Assembly (NCBI RefSeq): GCF_039531165.1
Contig: NZ_BAAAPN010000003.1
Coordinates: forward strand, 1 to 64,000
DNA: 64,000 nt
Source: Nostocoides_A vanveenii
Lineage (GTDB): Bacteria > Actinomycetota > Actinomycetes > Actinomycetales > Dermatophilaceae
Direction of reading: 5' to 3'
Below, piece by piece: positions 18,399 to 28,051 of this stretch. Every line of letters starts with the position of its first letter. Positions within the stretch are counted from its first letter, which is position 1. The notes under the pieces are model-generated. The model made no database searches and had not been told where the DNA came from. It worked only from the letters and a program-made list of their open reading frames with translations. The translations under genes were made by a program, and so were the position numbers.

Positions 18399-19180
18399 GA
18401 CGACTCCTTCACGGTCAGGTGATACCAGCCTCGACGGGTCACGCCGACCGCGACGTAGCCGGCGGCGAAGGCGTCGGTGAACCACTCACGGGTGGTCGAC
18501 CGCCACGCGCTCGCCTGGGCCGGATCGCTGCGGCGCAGGGCGACGATATCCGCCGGCACGCGCAGCCAGCGTGCGCCGTCCCCGAGGACATGGGCCGGGT
18601 CGCCGTCCGGCCCGGCGACGCCGCCGACTGCCGGCGGCTCCGGTGGCTCGGCCCGCGGACCGGGATCGGTCAGCACCCACCGGGCCACCAGCCGGTCCGC
18701 CGGGTCACTGCCATTGATCCGGTCGGACATCACGCCATAGAACTCCGGCTCGTAACAGTCCACAGCAGCTCCGAGCTTGGTGAGATTGAAGCGCGCATTG
18801 CGGCCGACGAGGGGGTCGAAAGTCCAACTCATGCAATGGATTCCGCGCTCCAGGCACCACTGCCGCTGGTGCAGCTTCAGCAAGAGTCCCAGGCCCCGCT
18901 GCTCATGCCCGGGCGCGGTCGCCGCGATATAGCTGTATGCCGTTCCCGGCGCCCCGCGCCCCAGCGCGGCGGCACCCAGCAGGGCCCCAGCGCCATCGTG
19001 AAGGAGCGTGACCAGCCCGTCCGCGTGCGCCAGACTGCGCAGCATCTCGCTGCCGATCGGCAGGCCCTCGTCATTGCGTCCCCACACCGCGCCGAAGAGC
19101 TCGGCAGCGGCCCGCATCTGCGCCATCGTGTGCGCCGCGCGCGCCTGCGGCTCCGGCTCAGTTGTCACGACGTACAGCAT
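18395..19180 (-). CDS. GNAT-family N-acyltransferase coupled to the racemase gene
   Basis: A 261-residue protein of the predicted GNAT group COG3375. The acyl-CoA-binding core is ALLGAAALGRGAPGTAYSYIAATAPGHEQRGLGLLLKLHQRQW, with the GLG loop replacing the usual Q/RxxGxG/A, followed by CMSWTFDPLVGRNARFNLTKLGAAVDCYEPEFYG, a signature of this subgroup. Its 4-bp overlap with the NSAR-type gene suggests it acylates (perhaps succinylates) amino acids that the racemase then inverts. No deacylase is adjacent. The start at 19180 is the first ATG of the coding signal; a GTG five codons later is an alternative. Confidence 0.75.
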   Translation of the reverse strand: MLYVVTTEPEPQARAAHTMAQMRAAAELFGAVWGRNDEGLPIGSEMLRSLAHADGLVTLLHDGAGALLGAAALGRGAPGTAYSYIAATAPGHEQRGLGLLLKLHQRQWCLERGIHCMSWTFDPLVGRNARFNLTKLGAAVDCYEPEFYGVMSDRINGSDPADRLVARWVLTDPGPRAEPPEPPAVGGVAGPDGDPAHVLGDGARWLRVPADIVALRRSDPAQASAWRSTTREWFTDAFAAGYVAVGVTRRGWYHLTVKESS

Positions 19181-19244
19181 GCCCGAGCGCGCCGGGGTGC
19201 GTTCGCGCGAGCGACCTCGAGACCCCGGACATAGGGTGCCGCCC

Positions 19245-20285
19245 ATGCACATCGGGCGAATCGCCGCCGGCCTGCTCGCGCCATTCGCCCTCCTCAGCGC
19301 CGGCGGTCCGGCCGGCGCGCAGGACGGGAACGCCGTCGAACTCGTCGGCGAGTTCGCCCGCTGGGAAGAGAAGCGGATCGCAGAGTCCAGCGGCCTGCTC
19401 TGGTGGCGCGATCGCCTGATCACGACGAACGACTCCGGTGACGAGGCGGTGCTCTATGTCGCCGATCGCACCGGTCGCGAGACCGCGCGCCTGCGGTATG
19501 CCGATTCCGACCCCACCGATGTCGAAGCCCTCGCGCTGGGGCCGGACGGCACCATCTGGGTCGGTGACATCGGCGACAACGCCCAGCAGCGCAGCACCAT
19601 CACGGTCGTCCGGGTGCCGTCCCCGCCCCTCGACCACGACGACCATGTTTCTGGCACCCGCTACGACCTGCGCTATCCGGACGGCCCGCACAATGCCGAG
19701 GCGTTGCTCGTCCACCCCACGACGGGCGCGCTCTATGTCGTCACCAAGGCCCTCGTGGGCGCGATCTACCGGGCGCCGCAGCCGCTGCGCGCGGACGGGG
19801 TCAACGCGCTGGCATACGTCGGTCCGGCACCGGCGATCGTCACCGACGCGACCTTCGCGCCCGCGGGCGCGCAGGTCTACCTGCGTGGCTATGCGAGCTT
19901 GACCGTGCTCGACTATCCGGACTTCACGCTGCGGGCCACCTGGCCCACACCCGCGCAGCCGCAGGGCGAAGGGCTGGCCAATGGGCCCGATGGCACCCTC
20001 CTGGCCTCGACCGAGGGCTCACGCTCGGCGATCCAGCAGTGGCGGATGCCGCCGCTCCCCGCCCCGGTCGGGGCCACCGGCGCCTCGCCCACGCCGCCCT
20101 CGCCGGCGCCCACCGCATCGCCCGCGGCCGCACGGATCGCTCCCGAGTCATCCGCGCCCGAGGCGCCCGGCTCCACGGCAGACGCTCGCCGGTGGCGCGG
20201 CATCGCCCCAGCTCTCGCTCTCGCGGTCGCCGCGGCCGGGGCGCTGGGCGCGCTGCGGAACCGCCGGCGGCGCGAGCACTTCTGA
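19245..20285 (+). CDS. Secreted, membrane-anchored beta-propeller-like protein
   Basis: A 346-residue protein with a signal peptide (MHIGRIAAGLLAPFALLSAGGPAGAQ), then repeated strand motifs such as LLWWRDRLITTNDSGDEAVLYVADRTGRE, DVEALALGPDGTIWVGDIGDN, GPHNAEALLVHPTTGALYVVTK and GEGLANGPDGTLLASTEGSRSAI. These look like blades of a propeller of the SMP-30/esterase-like type. A Pro/Ser/Ala-rich linker (about residues 270-315) and a C-terminal membrane helix with a basic end (LALAVAAAGALGALRNRRRREHF) anchor it outside the cell. The function is not known; such proteins may bind or hydrolyse extracellular material. Confidence 0.65.
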   Translation: MHIGRIAAGLLAPFALLSAGGPAGAQDGNAVELVGEFARWEEKRIAESSGLLWWRDRLITTNDSGDEAVLYVADRTGRETARLRYADSDPTDVEALALGPDGTIWVGDIGDNAQQRSTITVVRVPSPPLDHDDHVSGTRYDLRYPDGPHNAEALLVHPTTGALYVVTKALVGAIYRAPQPLRADGVNALAYVGPAPAIVTDATFAPAGAQVYLRGYASLTVLDYPDFTLRATWPTPAQPQGEGLANGPDGTLLASTEGSRSAIQQWRMPPLPAPVGATGASPTPPSPAPTASPAAARIAPESSAPEAPGSTADARRWRGIAPALALAVAAAGALGALRNRRRREHF

Positions 20286-20334
20286 ACTGCGAGGGCACCC
20301 GGCCGGCGGTGCTGATTCACGAGGGAGTGGCATC

Positions 20335-20544
20335 ATGCGTTGTCCCAAGTGCGGCAAGTCCGTCAGCGGCAAGAGCTATGGCACGCCGCTGGGCGAGCGG
20401 GTCTGCGGCCCGTGCAATGACAAGGTCAATGGCTTTGTCATCGGCGCTCTCGCCGGTGATGCCGGCGGTGCCGTCGCCGGCCCCGGCATCATGGCGTGGG
20501 TGCGCACGTCCCTCCGCGGCAAGGCCAAGCGCAGCACGATCTGA
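20335..20544 (+). CDS. Small zinc-ribbon protein
   Basis: A 69-residue protein beginning MRCPKCGKSVSGKSYGTPLGERVCGPCNDK. Two CxxC pairs (Cys3/Cys6 and Cys24/Cys27) form a likely zinc ribbon; the rest is a glycine/alanine-rich hydrophobic patch (GFVIGALAGDAGGAVAGPGIMAW) and a basic tail. GGGAG lies 7 bp before the ATG. The function is unknown. It faces the convergent pnkp gene across 15 bp. Confidence 0.65.
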   Translation: MRCPKCGKSVSGKSYGTPLGERVCGPCNDKVNGFVIGALAGDAGGAVAGPGIMAWVRTSLRGKAKRSTI

Positions 20545-20559
20545 CGAGGCCGCCGCGGC

Positions 20560-23121
20560 TCACAGCCGCGGATCGACCGGCTCGGATTCCAGGGCGAGCA
20601 CGGCGAAGACCGCCTGGTGGACGCGCCACAGCGGCTCGCCGTCCACCAGGCGGCGCAGCGACTCCAGCCCCAGGGCATACTCCCGCAGGGCCAACGACCG
20701 CTTGTGGCCGAGGTTGCGGCCGCGCAGCCGCGGCAGGGCGTCGACATAGTCGGGGCCGTAGATCAGCCGTAGGTACTCGCGCCCGCGCACCTTCAGACCC
20801 GGTTGCACGAGGCGGTTCTTGCGATCGCGGACCAGCCCGGCCAGTGGCTTGACGACCATCCCCTCGCCGCCGGCAGCGGTCAGGCCGAGCCACCAGGCGG
20901 TGCCGGCAGCCCGCGAATCGCTGTCGGTGAGGTCGACGATCACCCGGCGCGTGGGCGTGACGACATCGGGATCGGCCGCCACAAGCGCATCGGCGACGCG
21001 CAGGTGCCAATCGTGCGGCCGGCTCTCGTGGGTTGCCCCCTCGGATGCGAGGAGCGCAAAGGGCGCCAGGCGAACGCCGTCCAGCCCGTTGGTCGGCCAG
21101 CAATAGTGCCGGTATGCCGTGGTGAAGGCCTCCGCATTCGCCGCCCGGCGGGCGGTGCGGGCCCGCAGATCGGCCACGTCGATGCCGCGGGCGGCGGCCG
21201 CGTTCACGGCCCCGAGGACCGCGGGCAGGGCGGCCCGGGCCGCGGTGCCGGTCGCGGCATACTGCTCGCGAAGCAGCCCGTCCGCCTTGAGCGACCACGG
21301 GAGCAGTTCGCTGTCCAGGACGACCCAGTCGCTGTCCAGTTCATCCCAGAGCCCGGATCGGTCTGCGGCGCAGCGCAAGCGGTCGAGGAAGCGCTCGGTC
21401 GTCGCGGCGTCGAAGAAGGCACGGCCGGTGCGGGTGTAGACCGCCCCCGTGCCCGCCGAGGCCGCCGGGAACCGCCGGCGCGCCGCGTCCTCGCCACGGC
21501 ACAGGACGACGACCGCGCGGCTGCCCATGTGCTTCTCCTCCGCGATCACCGACTCGACACCGGCCTGGTCGTAGGCCGCCCAGGCCTGATCGGGATGCTC
21601 CAGATAGTCGCCCTCCGGCATGGTCGGCGCCGGCGCCATCGTGGGCGGCAGATAGGGCAGCCAGCCCGGCTCGGTGGCGAAGCGGCTCATGACCTCCAGG
21701 GCGCCGGCGGCATTCTCGGGCCGCACCGTGACCCGCCCCAGGACGCTGGTCTCGACCAGCCGATTGTGCACGACATCGGCGATATCGAGACCGGAGCCGT
21801 GGACCGAATCCGAATCCCCTGGCGCAGAAGCGCTCTCGGCGGTGGCGAAGGGGCGCGCGGGCTCGTACCACACCCGCTGGGCAGGGATCTGGACGCTCTC
21901 CTTCTCCGGATAGCGCAAGGCTGAGAGCCGGCCACCGAAGACGCAACCGGTGTCGAGGCAGAGGGTGTTGTTGACCCATTCCAGGGTGGGAGTGGGTGTG
22001 TGCCCGTACAGCACCATGGCCGCGCCCCGGTAGTCGGCCGCCCACGGATAGCGCACCGGCAGACCGAACTCGTCGGTCTCGCCGGTGGTGTCGCCGTAGA
22101 GCGCGAAGGCGCGGACCCGCCCGCTCGCCCGGTTGTGGTAGCTCTCCTTCAGGCCGGCGTGGGCGACGACGAGCCGTCCCTCGTCGAGCACCTGGTGCGA
22201 GACCAGGCCGCGTGCCCACTCCCGGACGGCGGCCCGGAACTCCGCCGGCTCCGCGGCGAGCTGGGCGAGGGTGGTCTCCAGGCCGTGACTGACGGTGACC
22301 TTCTGGCCGTCGAGGGCCCGGATGAGCTTGTTCTCGTGATTGCCCGGCACGGCGAGGGCGTGCCCGGCGGCCGTCATCCCCATCGCCAGCCGCAGGATGC
22401 CGGGCGAGTCCGGGCCGCGGTCGACGAGGTCACCGAGGAAGATCACGGTCCGGCCCTGCGGGTGCGCGGCGTCGACCGGGCGCCCCTGCGGGTCGCGGAT
22501 CACGGCATAGCCGAGGGCATCGAGCAGGCTGAGCAACTCCGGCAGGCAGCCGTGGACGTCACCGATGACATCGAAGGGCCCGTGCAGATCGCGCCGGTCG
22601 CTCAACAGCGGCACCCGCTCGATGACGGCCGCGTCCACCTCCTCCACCCCGCGCAGGATGTGGACGGCCCGGAAGCCCTCGCGGGCCAGGCCTTTGAGCG
22701 CGCGACGCAAGTCGCCGGCCTGGCGATGGATGACCCGGTCTCCGAAGTCGCGGTCGGACCGGCTCCGGTTGCGTTCGCGGGCAACGGATTCTGGGATGTC
22801 CAGGACGATCGCCACGGGTAGCAGATCGTGGTCGCGGGCCAGGCGCACCAGGCCCTTGCGGGCGGCCGCGGTGACATTGGTGGCGTCGATGACGGTGAGC
22901 AGGCCGCGGGTCAGGCGGACGCCGGCGATGTGATCGAGCAAGGTGAAGGCGTCGGCGCTCGCCGCCTGGTCGTTGACGTCATTGCTGACCACGCCCCGGC
23001 AGAAGTCGCTGGAGACCACCTCGAAGGGGCCGAAATGCCGGGCCGCGAAGCTGCTCTTGCCGGAGCCACTGACCCCGACGAGCACGACCAGGCTGGGGTC
23101 GGGAAGCCGCAGGACCGTCAC
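20560..23121 (-). CDS. pnkp: Polynucleotide kinase-phosphatase-ligase of bacterial RNA repair
   Basis: An 853-residue, three-module protein matching bacterial Pnkp. The N-terminal 5'-kinase has the P-loop GVSGSGKSS (Lys22). The central 2',3'-phosphatase (from about residue 185) is a metallophosphoesterase with GDVHGC, GDLVDRGPDS and GNHE. The C-terminal adenylyltransferase/ligase domain has EEKHMGSR with the nucleotidyl lysine near residue 528 and GEGMVVKP near residue 755. Bacterial Pnkp heals and, with Hen1, seals RNAs cut by ribotoxins. It starts with GTG after GGGAGG and overlaps hen1 by 4 bp, the arrangement of the known pair. It is full length and looks intact. Confidence 0.93.
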   Translation of the reverse strand: MTVLRLPDPSLVVLVGVSGSGKSSFAARHFGPFEVVSSDFCRGVVSNDVNDQAASADAFTLLDHIAGVRLTRGLLTVIDATNVTAAARKGLVRLARDHDLLPVAIVLDIPESVARERNRSRSDRDFGDRVIHRQAGDLRRALKGLAREGFRAVHILRGVEEVDAAVIERVPLLSDRRDLHGPFDVIGDVHGCLPELLSLLDALGYAVIRDPQGRPVDAAHPQGRTVIFLGDLVDRGPDSPGILRLAMGMTAAGHALAVPGNHENKLIRALDGQKVTVSHGLETTLAQLAAEPAEFRAAVREWARGLVSHQVLDEGRLVVAHAGLKESYHNRASGRVRAFALYGDTTGETDEFGLPVRYPWAADYRGAAMVLYGHTPTPTLEWVNNTLCLDTGCVFGGRLSALRYPEKESVQIPAQRVWYEPARPFATAESASAPGDSDSVHGSGLDIADVVHNRLVETSVLGRVTVRPENAAGALEVMSRFATEPGWLPYLPPTMAPAPTMPEGDYLEHPDQAWAAYDQAGVESVIAEEKHMGSRAVVVLCRGEDAARRRFPAASAGTGAVYTRTGRAFFDAATTERFLDRLRCAADRSGLWDELDSDWVVLDSELLPWSLKADGLLREQYAATGTAARAALPAVLGAVNAAAARGIDVADLRARTARRAANAEAFTTAYRHYCWPTNGLDGVRLAPFALLASEGATHESRPHDWHLRVADALVAADPDVVTPTRRVIVDLTDSDSRAAGTAWWLGLTAAGGEGMVVKPLAGLVRDRKNRLVQPGLKVRGREYLRLIYGPDYVDALPRLRGRNLGHKRSLALREYALGLESLRRLVDGEPLWRVHQAVFAVLALESEPVDPRL

Positions 23122-24509
23122 GGCGCCTCCCGCCGGAAGAGCGCAAGCTGGGTCGGCGACCCGAGTTGCGGATCGTCCGCGCCGACCGGGCGGAACTCGA
23201 CGGCATACCCATGCCGCTCGGCGAGCGGTAGCGCCCAGGACCGGAACTCGGCGCGGGTCCACTCGAAGCGATGGTCCGGGTGGCGCATGGCGCCGGGGGG
23301 CAGGCCGGCATACCGCGAGTTGTACTCCCGGTTCGAGGTGGTGACGATGACCGCGCCCGGCCGGGCCTGGCCGAAGACGGCGATCTCCAGCGCCGCGAGG
23401 CGCGGCGGGTCGATGTGCTCGACCACCTCCATCAGGACGATCGCGTCGTATGCCGTGAGGCGGGTGTCGCGGTAGGTGGCCGACGTCTGGAGCAGCGTCA
23501 GCCGCTCGCGAGTGCGGTCGGGCAGTTGGTCCAGTCGTAGCCGGCGCTCCGCGCCGGCCAGGGCACGGGCCGACACATCGGCGCCGACGATCTCGTGGAA
23601 AGTGTTGTCGGCCAATAATTCTCGCAAGAGGGCACCCTCGCCGCATCCGAGGTCGACGACGCGGTGCGCGCCGACATCGTGCAGGGCGGCGAGCACCGCG
23701 TCCATACGCTGCCGGCGCAAGGGCTGGGCCGGCTCGCTGCCCTCGCCGGGCGGTGGCGGCGCCACCTCCGTCGAGTCGTCCAGGGCGGCGAGCCGGGTGA
23801 GGGCGTCCGCGACATAGTCGCGGCGATGGGCGAGATAGCGTCGCGTGATCCATTCGCGCTCGGGATGGTTCGCCAGCCACGCACCACCGCGGCGCAGGAG
23901 TTTGTCGGCCTCGCTGGCGTCGACCCAGTAGTGCTTCTCGCCGTCTAGCACCGGCATCAGCAGGTAGAGCTGGGTCAGGGCGTCGGCCAGCCGCGCTGTC
24001 CCGGTCAAGGTCAGGTCGACCAGGCGTGCGTCGCCCCAGGCGGGTTGGGTGGGATCGAGCGGGATCTGCGCTGCCGCCACCGACCAGCCCAGCGGCTCGA
24101 AGAGCGCACGGACGCGACCCGGATCGCCATCGCATTGCAGTGCGGGCAGGTGGATCGTCAGCGGCAGGGGCGTGGCGGCGAGGTCCTCGTGGCCCGCGCA
24201 GCCGCCGCGCATCGCGGAGCCGAAGACCCGGCCGAGGGCGACGGCGAGAAGGGAGCCCGCGGCATAGGTCCGGTCGTTGACATAGGCGGCCAATGGGCCG
24301 TGCTCGCCGAAGCGGCGGCTGCGCACGATGTCGACGGGGTCGATCTCCAGGACGAGCGCGACGGTGCAGCGGGTGTCACTGGCCTCCGGATAGAAGACGT
24401 GCGCCCGGCCCACGGGCAGGTCGAAGACCTGGTGCCGGTCGGGATGCTTGTGCAGCAGATAGCCCAGATCGCTCGCGGCGGGCGCGGTCGACGTCAGGCT
24501 CAGGAACAC
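23118..24509 (-). CDS. hen1: 3'-terminal RNA ribose 2'-O-methyltransferase Hen1
   Basis: A 463-residue protein with the bacterial Hen1 layout. The N-terminal half (MFLSLTSTAPAASDLGYLLHKHP...) is the domain that activates the Pnkp ligase, and the C-terminal half (from about residue 265) is the methyltransferase: VVDLGCGEGALLRELL is the SAM motif, LMEVVEHIDPPRL gives the metal-binding Glu/Glu/His, and HRFEWTR the fourth ligand. It 2'-O-methylates the repair junction so that the mended RNA resists a second cut. The GTG start has GGAG upstream and lies inside the last codons of the oxidoreductase gene (10-bp overlap), so these genes are probably co-transcribed. Confidence 0.93.
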   Translation of the reverse strand: MFLSLTSTAPAASDLGYLLHKHPDRHQVFDLPVGRAHVFYPEASDTRCTVALVLEIDPVDIVRSRRFGEHGPLAAYVNDRTYAAGSLLAVALGRVFGSAMRGGCAGHEDLAATPLPLTIHLPALQCDGDPGRVRALFEPLGWSVAAAQIPLDPTQPAWGDARLVDLTLTGTARLADALTQLYLLMPVLDGEKHYWVDASEADKLLRRGGAWLANHPEREWITRRYLAHRRDYVADALTRLAALDDSTEVAPPPPGEGSEPAQPLRRQRMDAVLAALHDVGAHRVVDLGCGEGALLRELLADNTFHEIVGADVSARALAGAERRLRLDQLPDRTRERLTLLQTSATYRDTRLTAYDAIVLMEVVEHIDPPRLAALEIAVFGQARPGAVIVTTSNREYNSRYAGLPPGAMRHPDHRFEWTRAEFRSWALPLAERHGYAVEFRPVGADDPQLGSPTQLALFRREAP

Positions 24510-27500
24510 TGCTCCATCCTGCCGCCCTCGCCGCGTGCCGTCGCGGGAGTTTTCGCCGCGATACGGCCGACCAGTTCCGCGAGGTCCTGCCGGTAGCGCT
24601 CCACATTGGCCAGCTTGATCGCTTCGTAGCCGCGGACCTGGCCGGGCAGTTCGGCGAGCCGGGCGACGTCCGCGAGCGTGTCGTGGCTGAGGTGGGCCGT
24701 CGCGGCGGCCACCGCACGGACATACTCATCGGGGAGTTCGCGCTCGATGCGGCGAACGGCACTGTGCCCGAAGGGATCCAGCCGAGTGCCGCGCAGGCGC
24801 TTCATGGCGGCCAGGCCGCGCAGGGCCGGGATCGACTTCTCGCCGAGGGCGATCTTGGAGTCCATGCCCAGGGCCCGCAGGACCGGGGGATGCAGCCGGA
24901 AGGCGAAGGCGGCGTCCGGGCCGAACTGCGCCCGGATGCCTTCCGCCACCGCGGGATCGACGCTCAGGCGCGCGACTTCGTATTCGTCCTTGTAGGCCAT
25001 GAGCTTGTGCAGATTGCGTGCAAAGGCGCTCGTCAGTCCGGCTGCCGCGGCGCCACCCACCGTGTCCGCGCGCCGGTGCACCTCGGCGATATGACGCAGA
25101 TACGTGCGGGCATACCGTTCGTCCTGGTAGCCGATCAGGTCGTCGGCCAACCGGGTGATCAGCGGGCTCAGGTCCGCGTAGTCCGCGAGTCCGGCTCGCT
25201 GCACGAGCGCCTGCGCGGCCGCGCTCGGTCGGGCAGCGGCTGCCGCGTCGGCGGGGCCGGCGACAGCGAGCACGGCAGCGGGGTCCACGGCATACCGGCG
25301 GCCCCAGCGGAAGGCCTGGAGATTCGCCGTGACGGCAACGCCGTTCTGCGCCAACGCCTCCTCGACGGCGCTCGGTGAGACCGGGATGCCGGCCGACTGG
25401 ATGGCGATGCCCAGGAGGAAGGTGTTGGCGAGCTGATCGCTGCCGAAGAGACCCTCGTTGACGGCGCGCGCGTCGAGCAGCACCGGATCCGGGCCGGTGT
25501 GTGCGCGCACGAACTCGGCCAGGGCAATCGTGTCAGCGGCGGGTGCTGTCACATGAGCCACCATCGCCCCCGTCGGGTTCGGCGTCGTCGAGATGATCGC
25601 TCGCGTGCGGGCCGGGTCGGTGACCGCGAGATTGCGCGGATCGGCGGCGACGAGCAGGTCGGCACCCAGATAGACATCGCAGGTCCCGGGCTCGAGCTTG
25701 TTGGTGCCCTCGAAGGGCGCCGCGGCGAGCCGGAGGTCGGAGACGACGGCCCCACCCTTTTGTGATAGCCCGAGCTGGTCGAGGCCACGGACGTGGAGCC
25801 CGGCGTTGGTCGCGGCGACTGCGAGGACCTGGGCGGTGGTGACGATGCCCGTGCCGCCGATGCCCATGATGCGGATGTTGAGCGGTGAGTTCGTTGCTGC
25901 GGCAACGGGATCCGGGAGGTCGGTGCCCTCGATCGCCGGGGCGCGGCCGGCCGGTCGCTGCGGGCCAGCGGGAGTCACGCTGATGAAGGAGGGGCAGTCC
26001 CCCTCGATGCAGGAGTAGTCCAGATTGCAGCTGGCCTGGTGGATCCGGGTCTTGCGGCCGAACTCGGTCTCGACCGGCTGCACCGAGAGGCAGTTGGACT
26101 TGGCGCCGCAGTCGCCACAACCCTCGCAGACGCGCTCGTTGATCCAGATCCGCCGGCCGGGCGACTCGATGAGCCCGCGTTTGCGCTTTCGCCGCAACTC
26201 GGTTGCGCATTCCTGCTGGTGGATGACGGCGGTCACCCCGGGCACTGTCGCCAGCTCGGTGAGGACGTCCTCGAGGTCGTCACGGTGGCGGACGGTGACG
26301 CCGTCGGGCAGGCCGGCCGACCGGCTGCGACCCACGTCATCGGTCGTGACGACGACCTGCCGGACACCCTCGGCGAGGAGTTCGCGCGCGAGATTCGCCG
26401 GCGTCATACCGCCCACGATGTCCTGCCCGCCGGTCATTGCGACGGCCCCGTTGTACAGGATGCGGTAGGTGACATTGGTGCCGGCGGCGACGCTGGCGCG
26501 CACGGCAAGACTGCCGGAGTGATGATAGGTCCCGTCGCCGAGATTCTGGACGAGATGCTCGTCGGTGACAAAGGGGGACATCCCGATCCAGGCCGCGCCT
26601 TCGCCACCCATCTGGCTGAAGCCGACGACATTGCCGACCCGCTCCTCGTCCATGAAGACGACCAGCGTGTGGCAGCCGATGCCCGCCGCGACCAGGCTCC
26701 CCGCCGGCGTGCGCGTGGAGCGGTTGTGCGGGCATCCCGAGCAGAAGTAGGGCGTCCGCGCCGGGACCGGAGTCAGCGGCAGTGCCCGCCGCGTCAGGGC
26801 CGTCGTCTCCCGCGCCTGGGGATTGGCGTATGCCCGCGCCCCCGCCAGTCCCAGCGTGCTCGCCAGCACCGGCGCCAGGGCGTCGGCGATGACCTGCGGG
26901 GGCAGGTCGCCCGTCGCCCGCAGCAAGGCGCGCCCGTCGGGATCGGTCTTGCCGTGGACTCGGGGTGTCCCGGCGCGTCCGTATAGCGCCGCCTTGACGG
27001 CCGTCTCCACGACGGGGCGCTTCTCCTCCACGACGATCAGATCGGTCAGGCCGGCCGCGAACTCCCGCACGATCTCGGGGTCGAGGGGCGCGACCATGCC
27101 GAGCTTGAGCAGGCGAATGTCGCTGTCGGACAAGTGATCCGGGTCGACGCCGAGGCTGGCGAGAGCCTCCTGGGTGTCGCGGAAGGTCAGCCCCGCCGCG
27201 ACGACCCCGACCCGGCCACGGGCATCACCGGTGACGACATTGAGGCCATTGGCGCGGGCATACCGGCGGGCGAGTTCCGGCCGCGCACCGGCCAGGCTCT
27301 CCTCGAGCGCCGCGAGATGCGGCTGGAGGAATCGCGCGGTGACCTGGTGATGGAAGGGCCGGCCGTCGATCTCCCGATCCGGCTCGACGATCGTGATCGC
27401 CGGGTCGGCCAGGGTGAAGGTGGCGCTCCCGTCGACGACATTGGTCGCCAGCTTCAGCCCGCTCCACAGCCCGCTGAAGCGGGACAGGGCGATGCCGTGC

Positions 27501-28051
27501 AAACCCAGGTGCAGGATGTCGGCCGGGTCGGCGGGGGAGAGCACGGCGAGACCCAGTTCAGCCATCGCGAGCTCGCTGCTGCTCGGGACGGTCGAGGACT
27601 TGGCCGTGGCGTCGTCGCCGACCAGGGCGAGCACGCCGCCGGTCGCGGAGGCACCGCCGAGATTGCCATGGCGCAGGGCATCGGTTGCGCGATCGAGCCC
27701 CGGCGCCTTGCCGTACCAAATGCCGGCGACACCCTCGACGCGCCGCCCGGCGAGCGTGGCGACCAGTTGCGCGCCCTGCACGGCATTGGCGGCCAGTTCC
27801 TCGTTCACCGCCGGCCGGAAGACGATGCCGGCCTCATCAAGCGTGGCCCGGATGCGCAGCAGTTCCTTGTCGTAGCCGCCCAGCGGCGACCCCTCGTAGC
27901 CGGAGATGAAAACCGCGCTGCGTCGACCGGCCGCCCGGTCGAGGCGACGCTGATCGAGCGGGAGCCGGACGAGCGCCTGCAGGCCCGAGGCGAGAATCTC
28001 GCCGCCGGTCGCGGCATACCGGTCCGCCAGCTGGAAGTTCCGTTCGCTCAT
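24500..28051 (-). CDS. Indolepyruvate:ferredoxin oxidoreductase, fused alpha-beta form
   Basis: A 1183-residue protein in which both subunits of the 2-oxoacid:ferredoxin oxidoreductase are joined. ISGYEGSPLGGYDKELL and the N-terminal region bind thiamine diphosphate with the later SGCPHNRST and GIGCHTLV segments. ERVCEGCGDCGAKSNCLSV and the following Cys-rich stretch bind Fe-S clusters, and IMGIGGTGIVTTAQVLAVAA (about residue 730) begins the gamma domain. It oxidatively decarboxylates aryl-pyruvates from aromatic amino acids to acyl-CoA, reducing ferredoxin. ATG 28051 follows GGAAGG; an upstream GTG is less likely. Being upstream of hen1-pnkp on one strand is unusual and functionally unexplained. 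Confidence 0.88.
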   Translation of the reverse strand: MSERNFQLADRYAATGGEILASGLQALVRLPLDQRRLDRAAGRRSAVFISGYEGSPLGGYDKELLRIRATLDEAGIVFRPAVNEELAANAVQGAQLVATLAGRRVEGVAGIWYGKAPGLDRATDALRHGNLGGASATGGVLALVGDDATAKSSTVPSSSELAMAELGLAVLSPADPADILHLGLHGIALSRFSGLWSGLKLATNVVDGSATFTLADPAITIVEPDREIDGRPFHHQVTARFLQPHLAALEESLAGARPELARRYARANGLNVVTGDARGRVGVVAAGLTFRDTQEALASLGVDPDHLSDSDIRLLKLGMVAPLDPEIVREFAAGLTDLIVVEEKRPVVETAVKAALYGRAGTPRVHGKTDPDGRALLRATGDLPPQVIADALAPVLASTLGLAGARAYANPQARETTALTRRALPLTPVPARTPYFCSGCPHNRSTRTPAGSLVAAGIGCHTLVVFMDEERVGNVVGFSQMGGEGAAWIGMSPFVTDEHLVQNLGDGTYHHSGSLAVRASVAAGTNVTYRILYNGAVAMTGGQDIVGGMTPANLARELLAEGVRQVVVTTDDVGRSRSAGLPDGVTVRHRDDLEDVLTELATVPGVTAVIHQQECATELRRKRKRGLIESPGRRIWINERVCEGCGDCGAKSNCLSVQPVETEFGRKTRIHQASCNLDYSCIEGDCPSFISVTPAGPQRPAGRAPAIEGTDLPDPVAAATNSPLNIRIMGIGGTGIVTTAQVLAVAATNAGLHVRGLDQLGLSQKGGAVVSDLRLAAAPFEGTNKLEPGTCDVYLGADLLVAADPRNLAVTDPARTRAIISTTPNPTGAMVAHVTAPAADTIALAEFVRAHTGPDPVLLDARAVNEGLFGSDQLANTFLLGIAIQSAGIPVSPSAVEEALAQNGVAVTANLQAFRWGRRYAVDPAAVLAVAGPADAAAAARPSAAAQALVQRAGLADYADLSPLITRLADDLIGYQDERYARTYLRHIAEVHRRADTVGGAAAAGLTSAFARNLHKLMAYKDEYEVARLSVDPAVAEGIRAQFGPDAAFAFRLHPPVLRALGMDSKIALGEKSIPALRGLAAMKRLRGTRLDPFGHSAVRRIERELPDEYVRAVAAATAHLSHDTLADVARLAELPGQVRGYEAIKLANVERYRQDLAELVGRIAAKTPATARGEGGRMEQCS

